NCBI GenBank assembly: GCA_019426215.1
Contig: CM033397.1
Span: forward strand, 23,438,480 to 23,502,479
Source of the DNA: Buddleja alternifolia
Lineage: Eukaryota; Streptophyta; Magnoliopsida; Lamiales; Scrophulariaceae
Direction of reading: 5' to 3'
Length of the DNA: 64,000 nucleotides
A program made the translations under genes and the position numbers. The notes beneath the pieces were generated by a model. The model made no database searches, had not been told where the DNA came from, and saw only the letters and a program-made list of their open reading frames with translations. Of this stretch, positions 56,968 through 64,000 are shown piece by piece; position 1 is the first letter of the stretch; each line of letters begins with the position of its first letter.

Positions 56968-59900
56968 AACGCCCTCCTCCCTTCTCTCTCTCTGTAGAGC
57001 TAATTCTGTCTAGTCTTTAAGTGATCTGCAACCACTTTCTGTGACAGAATCAACAATGAATACGGAAGTCCAGTTACTGTATTGTGAGTTTTATGTCAAA
57101 TCAACGAAGTGTCTTGTACCCTTTCAGAATGATATTTAAGTTATATTGCACATGGAGTTCTCATTAATCATTTAAGGTTCTGTGAATGCATTATGATGCC
57201 GTTGCAGGTGGTGCAAGTGCACAACGTCTGGTAGCAGAATACATTCCGCGTTATGCATCATATTGTCCTACTGCTTTGGAAGCTGCAGCAAATGTTGTCA
57301 TAAATATGCATAATTGCTGTGTCACAGTGATAAATAGGGGAGAAGATGTTGATGGTATTGCTTTTGAGACTGCCAAGGCCTGTATATTTGGTCTAGTTGA
57401 TATCTGTCAAACTGCTGCTTCCGAGGGCCCCACTTCAGCAGTTATCCAAGGAATATATTCTGCAGTTTTTCTTAATGTTCTTACTTTTTTTGTGGTTTCT
57501 TTTGAGCGAAAGGATATCTTTGAGATTGTTGATCAGAGAGTCTTGAAGATTTATAAAGTTGCAGAATCCTTCTTTGATTTCAAGCAGGAGTTTTCGGAGG
57601 AAGATAGTTCTGCATTGCTCAAACTGTCCAAGTATCGTGCACTAAGTTTTCTGAGGATTTTCTTCAGTTGCCCCAAAATTTCACTTGTTTCTTGCTTTGA
57701 ACTTTTTGAGCCCACTGGAACAGAGGGGACTCAGAAAGGAAACTACTTTCTTCGTCAGTTGACAATTGAATTGAATGATGGTACCCAACGTTTAGATGAA
57801 GGAAGTGCTGATAAATCATCCATTCATTCCACCAGAACAAAATGTAACGAGAAGCATCCTATTGACAACTGTCCTGCACCAAAGTATAATTCTGTTTCAA
57901 ATACCACATCAGCCGTACTAAAGAACTGTTTGCTTGGGCTGGTAATACTCTAAAATTTAATTTGCAATACTTCCATGCTCCAAGCTTTTGTTAATACTGA
58001 TATATATTAACTTAATTGTTATTTGTCAAAAGACGTGGACTGTTACCCACTCAGGGACTAGTATGCCGGGGGATTGATGTATTGTTGATGTATTAATTCA
58101 ATTAGCTAATCCTTTCCTATAGTTATATTGTTGCGTATGCGACTTCACTTCAGAAAATGGAGGTGGTAATAGTAATGGTGCTTTAAGAAAGGGACATTCA
58201 TCATCATTGGCGATGACTATGGAATTCTGGAAGCAGAAATGTTAATTGAAGCTTTAATCGTAAGAACCTTATTTAGATCTATTAGTAGTGCATTTATATG
58301 TCTATATGTCTAGAAGTGTAGCCTTTTGTTCATGTTATATCTCCAGTAGTTACTCATTTTATAGGTTTGGATCCATGACACTTGTGAGACAAGTAAAAAT
58401 TACTTTCTAGCCTAGTATATGCTGCATGACGTTTTCGTTTGTGGATGACCTTATAAGTGTGAGCTATGTATGATGGTTGGGGTTGCATCAAGAAGAAAGA
58501 TTATTGTGGTAGCAAATGTAATTTAAGTTTAGTTGATGGTGACTTATCAAATGATATAGCACCGTTGTTGCAGATGAAGCAAAAGCGCTGGTAATTTGCC
58601 TGCATTTATATAGTATTACGAGGTAAAAGTTTGATTGTGTTGTTATTCTGAGGTCATATCTGGTGTTTAGAGTTTGCCTCGATTTGGTACCTCTCTCGCG
58701 CACTGAAACAAAGAGCGGTAGCAGCTGCAACAGGAGCTGAATATGCAGCAGCGATCTAAGGTCACATAAACTAAGGCTATGTTTGTTTGTGTTTTCTAAC
58801 CCATATTTTCATTTTCAATCTCATTTGAAAATGAAAATACACACTTTACACCATTCTCATCTGAAAATATACTTATTTTCATTTTCACTTTCACATTCTC
58901 TAATAATTACATTTCACTTTATCAAATCACACTCACATTTTTCTTTCTCTCACATCTCCTTACAAAAATCCATATTTTCGGAAACAATTGTGGTGTTATA
59001 GTGGAATAAAATACATGGTTTTAATCTTCATAGGCACGTGCACATTTTAAGATCAATTTTGAATATTTTTAATGCTCTTTTTGAGATTGATTTTTTATCA
59101 TTTTTACTTATAAATATATTTAATCAATATATTATTACCTATTATGTTATATATATTATTTGCATAGTCATTACTTTTAACTAACTCAATCATTTCACAC
59201 ATCATCAAATCACATCCAAACAAAACCTAAGCTCCCCAATTGACGACCCATGTAACAAGCTGCACCAAGTAAGAAGTGTAGAACAGTTACTTCGTAAGGA
59301 CCACTATTGTATAACCATTCGTTAACGGATGTTGCTTCCCAGATTGGGTAAAAGTGCAGCTGGATAGCTGCGGAAGTAGGAATATTGGCACCAGAGATAA
59401 TATTGTTTCCTTACAGTAGAGATCCCGAAGGGCTAGGATCCTGGGAGGGTGAGCTAAGCTCTAATGCACGTGTAGGATACAATTCAATGCTTAAAACTTT
59501 GACCACATAAAACTATCTAAAAGGTTTTTAAAGTCTAGTCAGCCTCTTAAATTAACTGAAACTCTTTTTTGTTTGATGGTACCATCATGTTTAGCTTTTT
59601 GTATCTTTTGAATTTTTTGGAGCTTGTTTAAGTTTGCTTGAGTATTTTTTAATTGGCTGCTGTATTTGTGTTCCTGGTCTTTCTTTTGCAGGTTCTTGGT
59701 AAAGATCCATCACTTAAAAGCTGGATTTTTACAAGGTTCAGGATGCTTTGTGATTCTGCATCTTCTGCAGTTGTTTCTGATATTACCTCTGTTCTGGAGG
59801 GAGTATTTGAATCTTTTACACTACAAGTCAAGGCAGAGGTCAGTCCAGTAGATGGTGTTCAGGCTGTTCCCGGTTCATCTAATTATGCAAGTCAGTACTC

Positions 59901-62900
59901 GGGTAGAATATCTAATAAACAGGGATCTTCCCCTGTAGTTTCAGGGAGAGATTGCCCTGACAAACTTCCAGGCATCCATATGCAAAAAAGTAGCATAGCA
60001 ATCAATGCTGGAACTGATTCTTTTGATGGGGAATCGAAGTCTATGGATTTCCAGTATGGTGATTCTGGAGATCATTCCAGTGCTAGGAACTTCATGCCGA
60101 GGGACTTTTTGAACCAACAATCATTCTCACCGAGAGCAAGAACGCCACGGGATTTCAGGAGTAACTCATTCAGTGGTAGAAACCGTTCTACCCACATAGA
60201 GAAGAGTCCGATGCCGTATATGGACCTCCATTCACCTGCTTCACGGTCCTCCACTGGAGCTGTAAATTCTCCTTTTGAAAATATTCCCTCGCCTCATTCT
60301 TCAACAAGTCATCCAATGTGGTACTCTGATGGAGACCCAGCTGCAATGGATATATTTACAGCTTCAAGACAACTCTGGCTGGGATCATTAGGTCCTGAAG
60401 CATCTGAAATGCTTATTAGGTTTCAGTTTGAGAAGTTTGGTCCGATAGACCAGTTTCGCTATTTTCCATCTAAAGGATTTGCTAATATTGAGTACAGGAA
60501 CATTATGGATGCTATAAAGGCCAGGGAAGTAATGCGGGGACGTTCCCCTTGGGGTACCAACCTTCGGATAAAGTTTCTAGATACAGGATTAGGAAATAGA
60601 GGAGTTATACATGGTACTGCTGTTGGTTCCAGTTCCCATGTTTACATAGGAAATGTTTCGAGCATATGGGCCAAGGATGAGATGATGCATGAAGTTCACA
60701 AAGTACTCCATAAAGCCCCCCGCATGGTTTTTGATCTTAGCAGTGAAGGTGCACTATTGATAGAATTTGATTCACCTGAAGAAGCGACCATTTCCATAGC
60801 TCATCTCCGGTGGCATCGCAAGGAAAATAGTAACTTCTTACCACCTACTTCGAACGTAGGTCCACCCAATATAATTTCAAGACCTGCTTCGGCTTCAGTT
60901 CATGCTGACATGAGAAACAATTTCTCTTCTAATAGTATGATTGGATCACCTCATGCTCAGAGTGCTCTGGAGAGGCCTTCTGAGATTTATCCGCCAAGGA
61001 CATCAGGGTTGTTGTCTTTGCTTCTACAGTTACGTGCAAAATATAATATCACTCACCACCAAGGTTCTTTTGACAATCATACACTTGGTGTTCCCATGCG
61101 AGAACAAGAACGAGTACCAACAAGCACACTTTGGATTAATATCCCAAATTCAAGCCTCTCATGCATCACTGATGATGATTTTTTTGCTATTTGCAACATT
61201 GCAATCAACAACACCGGATCTGTTGTCCGGTTGAGTAGAACTAGTACACCCACAGGTTCTTATTGGCTTGTTGAGTGCAGCAGCACAGACGCGGCAAACA
61301 CCTTATTAAAGAATTTACGAGATTGTCCTGGGATTTTCTTCCATATTGAATTCAGGTATGACATCATACTTGGTTTGTATTCTTTCTATATTTACTATCA
61401 TTAACTTTATTATTCTGCATTTTTTTTGTTCGTCTTAGTATCTAGAGAACTCAGTAGTGTTTGGATCTCCCTGCTGGTTATCCAGTAATGGTAATTTCAC
61501 TGAATCTTGCCACCGGCTTTGATGGAAACAAAAAATGATAAATAAAAATACTTTCGATAAATCGAAAGTCCTACAAGAATAAATCTTGCCCTACAAGAAT
61601 AATATCTTGTCCCAATACTTTATTGATTCAAAACTGAATCATCAAAATAAACACTGAAGGCCCCTATTTATAAGCATAAGGTAACTTGCTATGCAAGCTA
61701 CTGACTCCTACTAGAAAGGAAATAACTGGACCCCTAAGCAACTAGAAAACTTAATCAACAAGTAACTAAACTCCTAAACTAACAAGAGTCAAACTAGGAA
61801 ATAAAATAACAAAAATATAATTAACTAAATATGATGCTTTTCTTCCTGCTTGAATTCTGCTTCACTACAATTCCACCCCCCTTAAAAACAGCCTTGTCCC
61901 CAAGGCTGAACATCATCTTTGCACATCTTCCTTTCGCAGCATCTGTAGACTTGTATTGGCATTTTTAGCTGAATCATTTCACCTATGTCTTTGACCAGTA
62001 ATCCTGCAAAGCACCATGGTGCCAATCCCCCAGTGAGATCTGATGGCAGTTCGCTGGAGCTTACATCACCAGGAATAAGTCAGGAAAATTGTGGGCCTAC
62101 GATGCAAACTGCACATGGATTCCAGTCGACTTGGGCTGGTGGAGGAATTCCAGGACCATCTATTGCACCACAACAACCAGTTCAAGTATCTCCATTCGTT
62201 CGACCGTTCTATGCACCTCCAAATAGTTCATGGGATGCCCGCGGGATGGGCCATCATTTAATGCCTACTAATTCTCATGCTAATCTTCAAGGCCAACCAT
62301 TTTTACCTGCTTCTGTTACTCCACTGGCGCATATCCAGGGAAGTTCTATGGCACAATATGATCAGAGGTTTTCTCTTCCTGTGGCTCCTCCACCATTATC
62401 TTCTTTACAGACACCTCCATCTAATGTGCCACCTCAGTCTGATTTCCGCCCTCCATTGCCTCCGCACTCTGAGTTGCAGCCTCCATTGCCTCCAACACCT
62501 CCACCTCCACCTCCACCTCCTCCTCCTCTACCTCATTCCCAGCCTCCTGCATTGCCCCCTCCACCACCTAGTTCTCCACCACCACCTCCACCATCTGTAT
62601 CTGCTGGTACAGAGAGTTCTAGGTCATCGCAACACTATCCATGGCAAGGGATATTGAGTAAAAGTGGTGTTCACTACTGCACAATTCATGCACAAAAGGT
62701 GGATTCTGATATTTGCAACTATTCAAATGCTATTGCTGAGCCTGCAGAGTAAGGATTTTACTCTTGTTTTGGTCTTATTACTGAATGAAATGGAAACAGA
62801 ACATTCTATTTTTAATTATTTTCTGATGAATGTGCAGATGGCCTTCTAGGTTAGATATGACTAAACGTACTGATCTGCGGCATGTAAAATCAACATTTTC

Positions 62901-62919
62901 TTGTACCCCACCTCATAGG
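54232..62919 (+). CDS. RRM and SPOC domain protein (host gene, 3' end outside)
   Basis: Five exons join without a stop into 1175 codons: 54232-54526, 57208-57941, 59692-61355, 61999-62748, 62838-62919; all have GT-AG introns and matching phases. Start [19 protein letters not shown] follows a CT-rich leader. Order: Lys-rich then Pro-rich N-terminus (residues 8-60), a conserved helical region (exon 2), a Ser-rich stretch, RRM-like domain 1 (about 569-640; RNP2 LWLGSL, RNP1-like KGFANIEY), RRM-like domain 2 (about 658-720; VYIGNV), a long Pro-rich tract (about 1030-1105), and the first part of a SPOC domain (from about 1111; [35 protein letters not shown]). This RRM plus SPOC layout is that of Spen-family nuclear proteins that act in RNA processing and transcription control. 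It resembles a plant family usually annotated only as nucleic-acid binding. The SPOC domain is incomplete, so the last exon(s) lie beyond the window. Confidence 0.9.
54527..57207 (+). other. Intron 1 of the RRM/SPOC gene (2.68 kb)
   Basis: Donor AG/GTTAGG, acceptor GTTGCAG. Contains simple repeats only: C11-A10 at about 55573-55593, (CT)n at 56890-56934, and 29 C at 56937-56965. No coding sequence or recognised element is seen. Confidence 0.8.
57942..59691 (+). other. Intron 2 of the RRM/SPOC gene (1.75 kb)
   Basis: Donor CTG/GTAATA, acceptor TTTTGCAG. Holds a MITE (58775-59227); the rest shows nothing recognisable. Confidence 0.8.
58775..59227. mobile_element. Tourist-like (PIF/Harbinger) MITE, TSD TAA
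   Basis: Ends GGCTATGTTTGTTTGTG and (reverse complement of the right end) GGTTTTGTTTGGATGTG, flanked by TAA (58772-58774, 59228-59230). Length 453 bp, no ORF, AT-rich with TTTTCATTTTCA-type repeats. The 3-bp TAA duplication fits PIF/Harbinger; the terminal bases are similar, not identical. Confidence 0.6.
61500..61930 (-). mobile_element. Gypsy LTR fragment in intron 3
   Basis: On the - strand CAGCCTTGGGGACAAGGCTG, then TTTTTAAGGGGGGTGGAATT (61870-61910), looks like a Gypsy pol end ([10 protein letters not shown]), polypurine tract and LTR start. A TATA box TATAAATAG (61664-61673) and an LTR-like tail continue to about 61500. It lies within intron 3 (61356-61998), about 70 bp from the next exon. 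Ends not resolved. Confidence 0.5.
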
Positions 62920-64000
62920 GTGAGTTGCTTAACATTGCGCTCTGTCCTTCATTATCTTCTCTGTGTGCGTGTGCAGCTCTCTTTTAATGCAGATCTTGTC
63001 AAGTTTTAATTGATTCTCCCCCATAACCTCCTGCTTTGCCTTTATGTGCCTGCATGTAAAAAATATCCAATTTATTATTGTTGTGACTTGTAGCAAAGCA
63101 TTTTAGATTTTGCATCATTTCTACCAAACCCCAGCTAATAAATAAACAGAGAAACGTTACCAGGATATTCTTCATCTAGAAAGACAGTTTATGGCTAGGT
63201 CTTGCAATTGTTTTTAGTAATTGTCTTCTTGTATGTTGCTAATGGACTTATATATTGAATGAAGTTTAAATTGTCCAACGATATTGGATCGCTTGGACAG
63301 GAGAAAACTTTTCCTCCTCTTTGTTGCCTTAGAGCCATTGTTTAACTCGGTCCTGATTATAGCCTTTAAACAAACTCAGATTAACCATTACTTTACAGAT
63401 TTCAAACTTTTAACTCCTGATGTCTATTCTTTCTCTTATGAATCAATACGAAATTCATGTTTTTGTTTGCTATTTGGTAGCAGATTTAACATTCTGACGG
63501 GAAAGGCTGAAAGGCAAGGTTGTTCGCTTGTAAAAATTTCATGAGTAGGAACTGTTTGATAATTCTATAACCTTTTATTAGCAGGACAGGTCATAGGCTC
63601 AATAATTACCCGCTTGGACCCAACACCATAGAATACACATATTTCTACTTGTGAAGGCCTGAAGCAGTCGAGAAATTAAGAAAACCACTCACTTCCAATT
63701 GGCACTTGATAATAGAGACTATACACTATTGGTAAACGGGGTTTAAACTAACTAATGTAAAAAAATCCTGACTTCCTAGCTTTCGTTTATCTTTTCGTTT
63801 TCCTTGAATTCTGAATATTTAAGCAATAGTTTATTGTTTCGTTGTTGATTATAATATTCTGTAGGAAGTACAGTAGCTTCTTGTTTTTTACTTTTCATGA
63901 TATTTCATTATCTGTTGGTTTCTATTTGATGTAATACCAAAAACCACCAACCAGCCCTACCAAAATAGTTGCTCAAGCCTTACCCTGCCACACTTGTTAA
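62920..64000 (+). other. Intron 5 of the RRM/SPOC gene, runs out of the window
   Basis: Donor AGG/GTGAGT at 62920. No continuation of the SPOC domain and no matching acceptor-plus-exon were found up to 64000, so the intron probably extends past the end. No other gene is seen in it. Confidence 0.65.

Noticed and set aside
58200..58770. Possible extra exon in intron 2 of the host gene
   Set aside because: Short frames with no splice sites fitting the phase-0 join between exon 2 and exon 3, which already match well.
62277..62657. 126-aa Leu/His-rich ORF
   Set aside because: It is the shifted frame of the proline-rich tract in exon 4 of the host gene.

Overview
The window looks like plant nuclear DNA, most likely from a eudicot. 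It is AT-rich and packed with nested LTR retrotransposons and DNA transposons, and it ends in one spliced host gene with typical plant introns. Roughly bases 1-53,800 are transposable-element sequence in layers. Bases 54,232 to the end carry a single host gene on the + strand. No tRNA or rRNA gene was recognised.

Left part (1-18,240): SIRE-type Copia LTR debris (1-784), other Copia fragments, and a solo LTR (1783-3522, target duplication GTTTG). These are followed by a complete SIRE-type Ty1/Copia element on the - strand (4470-18240, duplication ATAAG). It has both LTRs, a primer site, a polypurine tract, gag, pol, and a large third ORF downstream of pol. That third ORF appears to be split by two short introns. 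The element carries several stops and frameshifts and is not autonomous as read.

Middle (18,241-46,312): a decayed Athila-like Ty3/Gypsy element (- strand), with protease, a truncated RT joined to RNase H, and integrase interrupted by another insertion that carries a decayed 'plant transposon protein' ORF. Next comes an old LTR into which a CACTA transposon inserted (27401-31361, duplication TAA). The CACTA has its own inserted LTR and a spliced Ulp1-like (C48) protease remnant. Then there is a SIRE solo LTR inside another SIRE solo LTR, followed by a second, 5'-truncated SIRE element on the + strand (34717-46312). Its third ORF keeps both intron positions and has itself been hit by another solo LTR (duplication GACTG).

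Right part (46,313-64,000): a Mutator-like element with long inverted repeats carrying a hAT-like insertion, then a non-coding LTR element with two 1059-bp LTRs (49373-53788, duplication GTTAG). The host gene follows (five exons in view, 54232-62919, 1175 codons so far). It encodes a proline-rich nuclear RNA-binding type protein with two RRM-like domains and the start of a SPOC domain. It continues beyond the window. Its introns hold a Tourist-like MITE and a Gypsy LTR fragment.

The most notable observation is the intron-containing third ORF of the SIRE family. Two separately inserted copies share the same exon-intron layout, including a middle exon of exactly 180 nt in both.
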